The notes under the pieces are model-generated. The model made no database searches. It was not told where the DNA came from and was given only the letters and a program-made list of their open reading frames with translations. A program made the translations under genes and the position numbers. From positions 10,514,251-10,578,250 of the forward strand of contig NC_060232.1 of the NCBI RefSeq assembly GCF_021155775.2: a stretch of 64,000 nt of DNA, read 5' to 3'. Positions 49,496 to 60,720 of the stretch are shown here, piece after piece (positions within the stretch are counted from its first letter, which is position 1; each line of letters starts with the position of its first letter). This stretch comes from Neodiprion pinetum (taxonomy: Eukaryota > Arthropoda > Insecta > Hymenoptera > Diprionidae).

Positions 49496-51905
49496 AGCGG
49501 CGAGCTTTTCATTTTACGTGGCCATCCCCTCGAAAGCATGCCACGTAGGTATAATAGGAGGCTTCGTCTCGGCCCTCGAGGAGTCGAGAGATCCCTAGAT
49601 CAATGGACCATCGCGAAGGACTCGACGGTAGTGAGTGTTGGAGAGGCGTGAGACTTGACAAAGGTGACTGCCGAGAGTTTCAAGCTATTAATAGAACCCG
49701 ACCCAGCCATACGGGATGCGATGTGTTGTGGAAAAAAATTGCGACGTTACAGTCACGACACCCGTTGCTCAAGGCGTGGTGGTAAGAATGGAGGAAGTAA
49801 ATGACCAGAGTCTCTCGGTGGAAAAGTTTCGACGCGGCGAGATTTAACATTGAAGCTTTGATAGAATGTGTAACATAATTTAAACGATTTCATCTTACGA
49901 TTAGCTTGGAATCTAATTCAAAGACTTTACAATTTTTGTTCACTTCAAAGCATAAAACCGTTTTTCAAACGCGGAGCGTGAGAATCATTCGTTCATTTTC
50001 AATGAATTCGATCCAATTACATTTGCATTTTCTTTCCGATTCTAGTTTTTTTTTTTTTTTGTTACACTTAGCGGCACGTCTAGCGGATGTTGAAATTTTT
50101 CTTAATTTGGGTCATGTTTCAAAACTTGTATCGAAAAAGTAATCAGCAATGGTTGGAAAAATTGAGCGTAAACGAAAAGCAGGATGAATTTAATCGTCAG
50201 AATTAAATTCTGTCGAGATGTGAAAATTACAAATAAAAACTTATGCTACAGTACACACACTGGCTTTTGCTAAAATTTATTCAATCCGGGTCTAACGGAT
50301 GGCAGAGGAAAAATAAAAACTGCAGCAAGATTACGGACGACTCAAGCTGGCTCATTCATTGTCTCGATTTTTACGTTTTTGGCAACATTTTTAAAACGTC
50401 GCGTCTGAAGGACTGAGGGAATTGTATGAGTCATTTCTATATTTAAAGCCTAACACGCTGCACTCAATCAAGAAGACACCGGAGTTGATTAAACAAGAAA
50501 TAAAACGCAAAAAATACAGTGTCACGAGCAAAAAATATACTTCGTCGAGTGTAGACGACGTTTACATTTGTTTAACCAAACTACGAAACTCCTCGAGGCA
50601 GGCGGTGATTCCCAGATTTAATGAATCCTCTCTCTGCGTGATATCCAGTATTAAGTGTAATCGTTACTTGCAGAGCTTTCCGCGCTTGCAATTCACCTTG
50701 GCTACTGATTCGAAGACTGAGTCGAACCGTTTAATTGCATCCGTGTCGCAGTTTCATTACGAAACGGAAAGAGCGCAAATAAAATGATTTTCGCATGTAA
50801 TACCTGCTCAAGGACTTGGCTTCCGGTATCGTTCCCATTGATCGTCACGTATGTGAGTTCATAAAACGTTATATTACGATAAGACAAACGGTGATATGTA
50901 AGTTACTTTTTTTCAATAAAAAAGCCATCGAATAATACAATATAACGATATACTCATGACTAGACTGATTCCTTCTTCTCAAAATTAGTGTTCGACCTTT
51001 GTGTGATTCTTTTCATTTACAGTTTCACGTTGCAAGAAGCAAACATGCTGGGAATTTTTGTAATTTGAGTATCTTATTTTATTTTAATTATTTAATTGAT
51101 TATTATTTTAATTAAATTAAATTGATGATTTTGTAATCGTTTCGATGTCAATATTTTTTTTCACTTCCGATTTCAAGTTCACGATATTCTCTTTGTACAG
51201 CTAGCACGAATCGAACTTCTGTACGCTTTGTGCGAGACATAAGTAACGCATCTCTGTGCGTATCAATTCTCAACTCAATGATACATTACCATCAACCATG
51301 AATATTATGTTAGATATAATCTAACTCATCGATACAGACACGATTGGGGACCGAACCTCTGCGAATAGAGACAACCCGAAACTACAAGCAGATCAAATTT
51401 GGGCGTTTAATTACCAGTGGTGCCTGTACCAATTCTAGAAACGGAATAACGGATCATTTGCAGACCACGCACAGTAGAAACTCGTTATCATCGACCACTC
51501 GGGTCCTTAATGTAGATATGCTGTAGATTGCCGTTAACTCAAAGAGAAACTTTTCTATTTTCTATTTAAATGATCATGAATTTTAATGGATCATTACCTT
51601 AATTTTTTTTTCTTATTTCTTAAATTGATTTTAATTGAATTTGATCTAGGTAGATCTAGCGAGATTTCTGTACATATGAGTAGATTTACGTAAACTTCAG
51701 TTGGCCTAATATTGTAGCCGAACGCTTATGCTTGTTAAATTTCCGTACATACATCTACTTAAATCTCAGTCCTGGGTACCTTCTCGATTTTGTTCCAAGT
51801 CCTTCTTAATTAGTTATATTATATGTGAACAAACATGACACGTAACCCGTAGAGCACAGACACAATAATTCATAGGGCGAAGGTTTCAGCCCCATATTGT
51901 CGACT
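49496..51905. other. GC-richer to 49,790, then AT-rich anonymous DNA
   Basis: The first 300 bases look exon-like and end near a GTAAGA donor-like word at 49,782, but no convincing frame is present. The 121-codon frame at 50,422-50,787 shows no domain. 51,060-51,125 is a TTAATTAAATT-rich stretch. Confidence 0.4.
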
Positions 51906-51974
51906 GTTTTTTTGTTTATTGTTTTTTTTTTTTATTTTTTTTTATTTTTATTTTTTTTTTTTTTTTTTTATTTT
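51906..51974 (+). repeat. T-rich (T-n A) tract
   Basis: Almost pure T broken by single A or G bases for about 70 bases. It could be the reverse-strand poly(A) tail of a retroposed sequence, but I see no retroelement body beside it. Confidence 0.85.
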
Positions 51975-52181
51975 CGATTTCTCCAAATTGTCAACAGCTG
52001 TGTATCTTAGCAAAATTTATATATAATTTGAGTCATATGTTTATACATGAAAGATTTTTACCCCGGTAGTTTTAAGTGTGGAATGCAGATGCACGTGGAT
52101 CAATTTGGATCAATAAATAATCTGACGAATTCAAAGAGAGATTAGAGTAAAAGTTATTTCCGTATCGAATATTAACCGTTA

Positions 52182-52533
52182 CAGGGTGGCCACAAATTTT
52201 TGGGAAAAAAATTCCATGATTTTTCCAGGGTTTCCGAAACTTAAGACCTAGTTTTTCCTGAAATTTTGCCAGTTCTGGTGAGTTAGCAAAACCTCAATCT
52301 TTCAGATTATTAACTCTATATTCGGTTGAAATTCAATTCGAAATGAAGAAAAATACGATGTAAAAAGAAAAAGTCAGCTTGAGCCAATTTGTTTTCCCAA
52401 CGAAGAAAAGCAAACTCGTTACCTCAAAAAATCATTTCCAATTCCCCGTGACAGAGGAGTGATATTTTCAGTTTTTTCAATTACCAAATTAAAAATCCCC
52501 CGACAATTCCAAGTTTTCTAGGTGTGCGGCCAC
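52182..52533 (+). repeat. interspersed repeat family 2, copy B
   Basis: This copy begins CAGGGTGGCCACAAATTTTT and ends GGTGTGCGGCCAC, so the two edges are imperfect inverted repeats around a GTGGCC core. Internal blocks such as TTACCTCAAAAAATCATTT and GAGTGATATTTTCAGTTTTT match copy A closely. It is about 350 bp and non-coding, with no transposase, so it is probably a MITE. It carries a ~25-bp internal insertion relative to copy A. Confidence 0.75.
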
Positions 52534-54205
52534 TTGCGCTAAACGAAAAAGAATAATTATCCATCCGTAGTGAAAACACTATCAGTCGATAATTCGCTGT
52601 CGAGTAAATGGCGTTGCAGTCGTTCGGAATCACGATGGGAAAACCGAGCCTTCATAACTCGGAGTGATTCGTGCATTGATCAATTTTCCGGATTATTCGA
52701 GGCATGAATTCGCGGGCAGCGTAACACGGGGTTTGTAAAAGTTTGTGCCGTGGTTTCTGTGACGCCGCCGGTTAGCTTTGCGCTAGAAATTGGGGAAGAC
52801 ACGTTATATGTATAAATAAATTGGGCAAGTGCATCGGACCGCGAATCTCATGGCCAGCCATTATGATCGCATAATCGAATTAAACGAATTAATGGATGAG
52901 CCGATAACGGTATAACGAACGGCTCGCGCCCCTTTGCCCGTTCCGATTCTGTTCGACTGTAACTTGCCGATAATCTTTCTCCCATTAAATCGAACGTTAG
53001 ATAACTCCGGTAATCGGGGCGTGATGTTATAACCGTGAAAGTGGATTTAGATTCAATTTATGATTGTTAATATGTAAGGTCCACGGTGATACAACATTTC
53101 GTTTCGTTTGCCGTTTGCACACATTTAACACATTCGGACGAACAAATGGAATGGGATCGAAAATTTTCGGGTCAATTTGAACGAGGAGCGAAGCGGACTG
53201 GGAGAAACCGCAAAGATTTCAGGCACCGTTTGACCAACGCGTTTATACAAGTCTCGGGGCAGCAGCCTGGGCTACCTCAACAATTAATTATTCTCGAGGC
53301 AGGGAGTGTTTTGTAATTAAAATGTGGAATGAAATTATGCCCGCTACCACTTCTTAGCGTTAATTAATCCGGGAAAAGGGTGAACAAAAAAAGGGTACGG
53401 TTGTAACAGAGCCACGCGTAAATCACACACAACGTGTATAACGGGATTTGTTGAAGATGAAAAATGTTATCAACAATAATAACATTGATAGGAACGATCG
53501 AGGTAGAGCTGTAGCCGATGTATTATAAATAAATTAAAAATGTTAAGGGCCAGGGTGAAAGTTTGATAATGAATTAATGCAAATATGAACACAATCGCAA
53601 AGATAACCAACAATTTTTGCAAAATTTTTAAGAAAAGTTTTGAAAAGCTGAATCATGATGCTGAGTTAACAAGCTCATCAGTGAGAAAATATTGAATAGC
53701 AATTTTGCTTCAACATCGAATTCAAACTCCTTGAGTAAACTGGTGGCTCGTCTAAGTTTGAAGATGGGAAAAGATGGAAAGGCGCTGAGCGATGCTGGAC
53801 GTGATCGGGTGCTTTTGCTGCCGCGAATTGTTCCCTAGGACGCATTTGGGACAGAAGGGTATCGGAAAGGTGGAAAAATAATTTTTTTAAATTGTAAAAT
53901 AAAATAATAATAAAAAACCTAAGGGGTTCCCGATCAGTTTTCATGCGGCATCGACGGAATTGCTCGTAAAAATCAGCATTCATGGAGGCGAACGTGACCG
54001 CGGGGGAAAACGTATTTGAACCATCGTATTCACGCTCCTCCTAACGAAACGCATGTGCGAGATTTCACGATCGGAATAATTTTCACGCATAAACAATTTT
54101 GTGTGTTCATGACGTACGAAGAAAATACTTCCTTCAGACGCACTACACGGAGAGAAAAATCTGAGAAAAATTACTCTGCTGTTAATATAATCGTGATGTA
54201 AAAGA
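52534..54205. other. balanced then AT-rich anonymous DNA
   Basis: 52,560-53,060 has even composition without simple repeats and TAAT-type words (ATTAATGG, GAATTAAACG), a look compatible with conserved non-coding DNA. No gene is supported. Confidence 0.4.
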
Positions 54206-54520
54206 CACCTAATGCAGTTTTTATTGATGCATGTTACAAAAATTATGGATTTTTATGAAAAAAATTACTACCTTGCTTAGAAACTATGTATTTCGGCAGC
54301 ACAAAATTTAAAATGTGACGACGCATTTTTCTGATGCAGCACCGTAAAAATGTGGACCTTGTAATATTTCATCTGCTCTCACAAAAAATATACTACGCAT
54401 TTAAAAAAAAATATCTCTCAGAATCATTGACTTTAAAATGTAATAGCGAATTTTTCAAATGCAGCACGTTAAAAATTCGAGCTTTCAAATTTTTCATTTG
54501 CGACCGCAGAAAAATTTATG
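54206..54520 (+). repeat. degenerate tandem repeat, about three units of ~105-125 bp
   Basis: The word TTTCTGATGCAGCACCGTAAAAATG (54,328 on) recurs as TTTCAAATGCAGCACGTTAAAAATTCG 124 bp later. A weaker version (TATTGATGCATG-TTACAAAAATT) lies about 105 bp earlier. Adjoining blocks TTAAAATGTGACGACG and TTAAAATGTAATAGCG also correspond. It is AT-rich and non-coding, and is probably the decayed interior of a repeat-rich element. Confidence 0.5.
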
Positions 54521-54776
54521 GTCTCATCGAAAATAAATTGAAGACAGCGGAGAAATTTTACCGTGCTCTCTTAGAAATTGCTTTGAGGAGGGTGGTGACC
54601 GTCGATACAATGTTGCCATGCTAAGCCATGTTGAAAACAAAAAAAAAAAGTGTGTGTGTCAGCTCCGACGCACGACTGGAGTTTACTCCTTACGAACGAT
54701 AATTATGATATACATCGAATGGAAAAAGAGGGTAAAGGAACGCATCTTCCAAAATGATAAGAGAAACAAACATATA

Positions 54777-55254
54777 CAGTGCAACCTCTGAATAAGTCCG
54801 CCCGTGGAAATTGTGTTTTGGTCTCAATTTATGCTTTGAATAATAATATAGTAACGAATTAATCTGTTGTTAACACCTATTAATATTTATACTTTTTTAA
54901 AATTTAGATATATTAATAATAAAATGTAATTATCTTAAAAAAAGGTAACACAAAGTAAAATATTCAGAAATTCTTGTCAAAAAATAATATCATTCTTCGT
55001 ACGTACTCGAGCATTTGAAATTTAAAATAGAGAACAATTCTTTTTTTTATAGAGAATAGTTATTTTATTATTAATGGGAAATACAATTTATAATACATAA
55101 TGCAGTCCATAGCGCGTACATTGCGCATAATGCAGAATTAATGTTGAAACAGAATTTCATAATAATTATATAACAAAGTCGAGTCAATGTTTCCGCTATT
55201 CGTTTTTTTGTTATTCGTCGAGTGAGCGAGCGGACTTATTCGGAGGTTGCACTG
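54777..55254. mobile_element. MITE with pogo/Tigger-like terminal inverted repeats and TA target duplication
   Basis: This 478-bp element begins CAGTGCAACCTC and ends in the reverse complement of the same sequence. The terminal inverted repeats match over about 25 bp with a single difference (position 13, T versus C). TA dinucleotides flank it (54,775-54,776 and 55,255-55,256), as expected for Tc1/mariner/pogo-superfamily insertion. The interior is AT-rich with no transposase frame, so it would need a transposase supplied elsewhere. CAG-N-GCAACCTC-type ends with TA duplication are known from pogo/Tigger elements; the family placement rests on the ends alone. The near-identity of the termini suggests a fairly recent insertion. 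Confidence 0.85.
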
Positions 55255-55256
55255 TA

Positions 55257-56621
55257 TCTGTAATTATTCGGATTATTTATTTTACACGAATAAAAGCGTA
55301 GTACATAAAAATACACGTATCAATGCACAGGAGTACAAGAAAACTTTAAAATCAGTACATTAAAAGTTGATGGTTAGGTTGCTGTTTGTGCACGTTGTAT
55401 CGATGCAATAAATGCTACTATATGTATTTATTACATTCTTTCGCACGTTCAATATACAATATGTTTGTCTCTTTCTATAACGTCTCAAGTTTCCGTGTTA
55501 CACTTGATTTTACTCCCCATAAAATTTGCGTACCGGGCCCTATAACTCAAATCGTTTCTAAAGGGGTCCGGCAAAATGGTTGCCGGTTCAAATTTACCGA
55601 GAAAAATTAGTGTAAAAGAAAAAATTATTGCAGCTTGAATGTTGCTCGAAAAAAGAAACTGTCTTGGGAAATTCATTATTTTTCATCCTACTTTCGAGTC
55701 CAACAGAGGAATATAGAGATTTCAGATGCATGCAGGTTCCCTATTGCAGATGATTCTTGGTAAAATAATATGCAATAAAAACTTGACCTGCTAAAATCAA
55801 TTTGTCTAAAGAAACGTTCGTGTTCTTTGATACAAACGCAACAACGTAAAAATGTTTATAGGATTGTCCAAAAAAAAATGTGACCAGCTGAGATTGTTTC
55901 TAAAAAAATCTAGCCTCCAACTTAACGAGAATACTTTTTTGGCCGTCTTTCGGTAGGCAATTTTGAAAATCTCCTTCGAGTTGACCTCGCAAACTTTTTC
56001 GCAATTCGCAAATTTCTTTTCGCACGGAAAAGGTAGCGACTCGTTTTATTGATACCGGAGTGATATTCATGGGGGATGAAGAAGGTACGTGAGGGAAAAC
56101 GGGGCGCTTTCCACATGACCGTCACGCAGAGGAGATCCGTCTTGGCAGCCCCGGTGCCGACCACTAGGTATATATCTACGAGGGTTTCGCCGCTCCGTTC
56201 ATCAGGGAAAATAACCCTCTGCGCCAACCGCTGAAAGTGGTAGGAAATGAGAAATTGATTTTACAGTTTTGATTTATGCAAAGCCATCGAGGCCAGGAAA
56301 AGTATGCCGCCCATAAAGAAAACGATTCTCTGCCAGGGAAGCAATATCCAACGGTACGATATCACGCCGGGATTTTCTTTCGATTCAAATCGACTCTGGA
56401 CTTGAACCACACGTGTTTGCCTGAGTTAAACGTCCCCCTTATTCTTCGATCCTTCATTTGGTTACCTAGCGTTTTTACTCATTTTTAGTGCAAAAGTCGT
56501 TGGTGGGCCGAAAAAGGTTATTCATTACGAGATTGTCGTACGTATAATTGTAAATTAGAAAGATTTCTTTGAGGGTGAAAAATTAAGAAACAGTGAAATT
56601 AAAAAGAATAGTTTGATGGTG
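55257..56621. other. anonymous AT-rich DNA
   Basis: Several A-runs. The GC-richer segment at 56,040-56,240 has no recognised frame. Confidence 0.5.
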
Positions 56622-57024
56622 TAAGTAGAAAAATTTAGTAAAACAGGTATCGTTGAAGAAAACTGTTTGAATATTGTTGGAATTACGAAAAACGAGGTAC
56701 GCGTAAACATTTTGCGCTATTGTCGATCCTTTTTTGGTTATTGCAATGCAAATTCAGTTTGTTCGGTTTACTGTACTTTTTTAGTTAAATAATACTTTAG
56801 CGTCAATTTATTGTTGCACAAGCGTTAAATTTTCGCAACAGTTGCAAGAAAATATAGCAACGGTGATCGTAATGAGAAAGAATAGTAACGGATACTAGAC
56901 TTTCCGGTAACAGCTACAAAACTAATTTTCATTTTGTATCTGGAACTGTATTTTTCGATTGTGGTAAAAAATGAAAATAGTTGAAGACTAGGCGGTAATC
57001 GTAACTAAAAAATTCTCTCAGTGT
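56622..57024 (+). repeat. interspersed repeat family 1, copy B
   Basis: This ~400-bp stretch matches 1,383-1,777 in reverse complement along almost its whole length, including the shared blocks ACGAAAAACGAGGTAC, CAAGAAAATATAG and AAAACTAATTTTCATTTT. It terminates at AATTCTCTCAGTGTG, the mirror of the start of the other copy. There is no coding frame. The sharp shared boundary and intact length point to a non-autonomous DNA element, but I could not find convincing terminal inverted repeats or a target duplication. Confidence 0.75.
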
Positions 57025-58686
57025 GGAAATCTGGTAGATTCGTTCGATTCTACCAAACGATGACTCGTCTTATTGAGATTATTACTCTCTATAAATTCAC
57101 TGAAACACTGCTTTTCATAACGTTAATTATTTATTTATACAACATTGGACCGAATTGATTACGATCAACAAATTGAATGAATCTACTGTCTTCTCTACCA
57201 TTTCGAATCGATTTGAAACAAAGAATTAAAATCCAAGTTTCTTTTTACGCAACTTTAGTATTTTCTATTTTTGTACTTTTAAAGAGATAGCCTAATACGT
57301 TACAAGTACAATAATCGATAAAAAAAATCTGGATTTGTGTCAAACAGACTTGTTAAATACATAAAAATCTGTATCAGCACCGTTGTTCCCTGTTTAATTA
57401 TTCGTTTTGCATCTTCCGCGCATATTCATCATCGTTGCGATCGATTTTCGCAAAAATTGACTTCGAAGAACGATGTGTCGTAACCAACGTTGATTCGCGT
57501 GAAATATTAGTGCGGAAATTTTAACGCGAATGCAACAGCAGCAGCGGCAGAGCCAGCGCAGGTGGCTAAACTTGAATCGTATCGGAAATACTGTTCCCAA
57601 TAGTTCCAAACTGACAATTATTATTGGCGGTTAGAATTTAGAGCGGCTCGTCCCCCCGCTCGGTTCTGCAACGCCTTTTACAGCCTCCGAGAATTTATTA
57701 CAAAACCGGTAAATCCCCTTGCGGATTTGCAAACTCGTCCGCGGTGTTCAAGCAAGAATAACGATATTTTTTCGCAACGTCACGTCGTGCAAAATCGTCT
57801 GTCATTTGAAGGCACGTATTAGGATTTTGCTAGGATAGAAAGCGTCCTTTGTCAGGTCATGTCAACGAGACGACGTTGAATCTAAATTGTGCCTTTTGAT
57901 CCAAAAAAATATTTATTCACTTTAAAATCAACAAGACGGCATGTGAAAGCCAAACAAGATCATTTTTATAAGCAGATCAATGATGTCGTTGAATTTTAAC
58001 CGCTCACGATTTATATACGGTCTGCAGACTAAACAAAATAATGTAATAACGAACAGGAATAAATAAACAAATCAAGGTTGAAAATTTGTCACGATCGAAG
58101 CCTACCAAGTTAAATTTAATTCAAACAATATCTACCTGCAATTGAAAGTAATTTAAAGCCTACGTATTTCAAATCAAAAAGACCGAGTATTGATCAGTGT
58201 AGAGCAATAAAACATTGTTGAGCATGATATTTCAAGTGCAAGAAATGTATCTCATTCTGAAGAATCTATTGAAAAACTGTCAAACTAATATGTATAATGT
58301 ATTTTATTTGAAAAGAATCTGTCAAATCCGAGAATTTTTTTTCTTTCCCACCCTGCACATCGATAGATTTTCACAAAGAGTTGGATTTTCCTTCCGCACA
58401 GAGTTTCGCTAATTGGTGGATATATACGACTTCTCGACGTTATTTGAAATGCAAATGTTCTCTTCATTATTATTCACCTCCAATGAATTCTAACTTTGTT
58501 ATTGTTGATGAGTTTTGAAGGAAGTAGAGAGAAACGGAGACCAAGAAGATAAAAACTTAGTAACAAGATGAAAATATCACATCAGATTGGACCTGTTCAA
58601 TAATTCGATTTATCAGCCTGATTGATTGTTAATTTCTTGTAAATCAATGGAATAATCAGCCGTTTCGACAAGTCCCAAATTCAAGG
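57025..58686. other. anonymous AT-rich DNA
   Basis: A short CAGCAGCAGCGGCAG word at about 57,535-57,550 is the only simple repeat. No frame resembles a protein family. Confidence 0.55.
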
Positions 58687-58930
58687 TGACGGACGAAAAT
58701 TTGATGTTTGATGATCGGTCAAAAAACTGTATGCAGGGGTTTTCGGGGCTGCTAATTAAATTCGTAATGCTGAATTTTTAAAATCTGATTTTAGACTCGT
58801 AATCAGTGATCCCAAAAATCCCTGAACAGAATTTTTTTTCTCCGGATTCGATCGAATTTGAAATTTTCGTCCGCCGTATTGAATTTTTCAAATCTGATTT
58901 CAGATTCGTAATCAGCGAACCTAGAAACTT
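58687..58930. repeat. satellite-like repeat units, two direct and one inverted
   Basis: GAATTTTTAAAATCTGATTTTAGACTCGTAATCAG (58,772 on, given here in words: a ~35-base block ending in CGTAATCAG) recurs 108 bp later as a block with four differences ending CGTAATCAGCGAACC. Immediately upstream, GGGGTTTTCGGGGCTGCTAATTAAATTCG is the inverse of the same type of unit. The composition and wording are those of a dispersed satellite monomer that I have seen in style in other arthropod sequence, but I cannot name it. Confidence 0.55.
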
Positions 58931-59845
58931 ATAATTTACGTAACTTTCTCGGAAACGAATTATTCCTTCAATTTACACAATTTTTTTCAATCAATTTGTT
59001 TCCAACAATAACAATTTACATTATATCGCAATAATTACTCTCGAGTATTGAAAACCTATCGGTATGCTATCAGGAATAGTAAAAAAAACCGCAAAGAAAT
59101 ATGTTTTCAAAGTTGTCTGAATATACAAAAATTGGCTGTAAAATAGGTGGTAAGAATACTTACCACCGTGACTGACAGGGTTAATATCACAGACCTACGT
59201 CGGACTCACTTTTCGCACTAGTCGTACATCCGTGATCGGAAACAGGACCGGAAACAAGAGGGTAAAGTGGAATTTCTACAAATGTGTGCACCTAAGCCTA
59301 GTAAACGGCAAAGTAGCGAAGGCCCGTTCTCCACGTCTTGCGTCTCGCGTGTCTCGCGTGTCTCGCGAGTCTCATCCATAGTGATGCGAATTACAATTAC
59401 AAATAAGCGGGCGGGTCGCAGCCGGGTTGCCTTCCGTTCGCGTTATCGGCATCATCTTACACGACGAGCACTTAACCGTGGCGAGGATCGCGACTGCTGC
59501 TGCTATCTCGTTCACTAACCACGAAACTAGAAATCCTAATCCATACCTACTGCAGAAGCCCTCGGGCACCGGGTGGAAAATCCCCGACAAAGAGGAGCGA
59601 CCAAAATTGCCGCAGATAACGACGCACCCTTGACCATATTCGCTTTCACGATCTCGGGATCTCCACGTTTTATCCCCTTCGACCTTTCCGCTATTCTTTC
59701 GCAGCGAGTTTGAGCTCGGTAATGTACCTACGCGTGCCTGTCTACTTTTTTTTTTTTTTTTTTTCTTTTTGCCGAACAGAAATGATTCAATTTTGATGTA
59801 GGCAGAATATCGCACTTTCTTAGATATGAGGATGGCGTAAAGAAA
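58931..59845. other. AT-rich then GC-richer, no gene supported
   Basis: 59,200-59,720 is GC-richer and holds the GTCTCGCGT tandem repeat. A T-run (about 59,746-59,764) follows. The 159-codon minus-strand frame crossing the T-run owes its lysine stretch to it and is rejected. Confidence 0.45.
59341..59373 (+). repeat. short tandem repeat of GTCTCGCGT
   Basis: Roughly three and a half copies of a 9-10 base unit (TCTCGCGTG) with one variant. It is CpG-dense, and its position in a GC-richer segment (59.2-59.7 kb) could indicate a promoter or exon margin, but nothing else supports that. Confidence 0.75.
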
Positions 59846-60140
59846 TGGCATGGTGAAAAAAATTTCTAGTTTTGGTTGTTATATAGTTACCAACTCTTTT
59901 CATTTTTCACCGTAACCGTAGAAAAACAAAAAAAAGTTGTACATTCAGAAACGCGAATGAATTTTGCATCTGTCAATCGGAAACTATGGTATTTGTTTCT
60001 ACTCGTACTATATTTTCTTATCTTAACTATTGCGATTATATCGTGTTGGCGTATCACTAAATTGATGTAAGGGATGTATTTGAGTGAAAAAAAAAAAACA
60101 ACAGATTTTTGTGCAATAAAAATAACAAGAAAATATAGCC
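59846..60140. repeat. possible diverged relatives of family 1 in head-to-head arrangement
   Basis: ACTATATTTTCTTAT near 60,007 and AACAAGAAAATATAG near 60,122 are inverted relative to each other. Both resemble the family 1 core, and the left edge GTGAAAAAAATTTCTAG resembles its terminus. The similarity is patchy, so common origin is uncertain. Confidence 0.3.
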
Positions 60141-60621
60141 CGGACATATTATCTCGTAATTTCAACAATATTCCAGTCGCATTTGTAAAGATACCCATTT
60201 CACGATGACCTTTCACTGGTTACAAAAAATATAAATTTTCACAGCTTGATTAAATCTGTATTTTTCAATTTTAGAAGCTGGTATAAATCTTCGAAAAAGC
60301 GAAGCTTTAAGCGACGTGATTTTTCTTATGCAGATTTTCTTTGCACCGTTAAATGAAGGAGAGACGCACCGAGGCGAGGGTCGTCCGAAAATAAAACCTT
60401 CGGTGAAACCGCGTGGGAGGGCTTGACGGCAAACTGTGCGGGAGTATCGCCGTGAAATATACCAAGATAAACGGGAGCGAGAAAATGATTTGCTTGCGAT
60501 ATTTCAAGAGTAAGTACAAGCTATTTTTGATCTTGTATTTCACCCACGATACATGCACGTTCGGTTCTTCCCGTGGGTTTAGAACGCCTTATATACTCTT
60601 CACGACGAGAATGGCGGTGTG
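60141..60621. other. anonymous, with a donor-like site at 60,510
   Basis: ATG at 60,485 followed by eight codons and GTAAGT at 60,510 has the shape of a mini first exon, and a TTTTTCTTATGCAG acceptor-like word ends at 60,333. The peptide is too short to judge, so no gene is called. Confidence 0.3.
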
Positions 60622-60627
60622 AAAAAA
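60622..60627 (-). terminator. T6 Pol III terminator-like run
   Basis: Six consecutive T on the minus strand lie about 16 bases past the 3' end of the tRNA-Arg-like locus, where a Pol III terminator would be expected. A run this short also occurs by chance in AT-rich DNA. Confidence 0.35.
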
Positions 60628-60642
60628 TACGCCTACTGACTT

Positions 60643-60720
60643 GCCGATCCTGCAAAGATTCGAACCTAACATCTTCCGATCCGCAGTATTCAGACGCGTA
60701 ATCCGTTCAGCCATAAGAAA
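60643..60720 (-). pseudogene. tRNA-Arg-like Pol III locus, probably tRNA pseudogene or SINE head
   Basis: Read on the minus strand, 60,701-60,713 gives TGGCTGAACGGAT, close to a Pol III A box. 60,657-60,666 gives GGTTCGAATC, a match to the B box/T-loop. The core between them resembles eukaryotic tRNA-Arg(ACG), with a GGATTACGCGTCTGA block and a GGAAGAT variable region. The anticodon stem TCTGA/TCGGA pairs over 5 bp (one G-U), but encloses a 10-nt loop instead of 7, as though three bases were inserted. The T stem is weak, and the 5' and 3' acceptor arms do not pair. A T6 run lies downstream (60,622-60,627). The control boxes are intact while the cloverleaf is damaged, so a decayed tRNA or tRNA-derived SINE start is likelier than a working tRNA. 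Confidence 0.5.

Noticed and set aside
51906..51974. T-rich tract as a retroposon tail
   Set aside because: No retroelement body or target duplication was visible beside it.
59372..59851. 159-codon minus-strand frame
   Set aside because: Crosses the T-run near 59,750, giving a lysine run, and has no recognisable domain.
60485..60509. ATG plus eight codons before GTAAGT
   Set aside because: Too short to distinguish from chance, although the donor is good.
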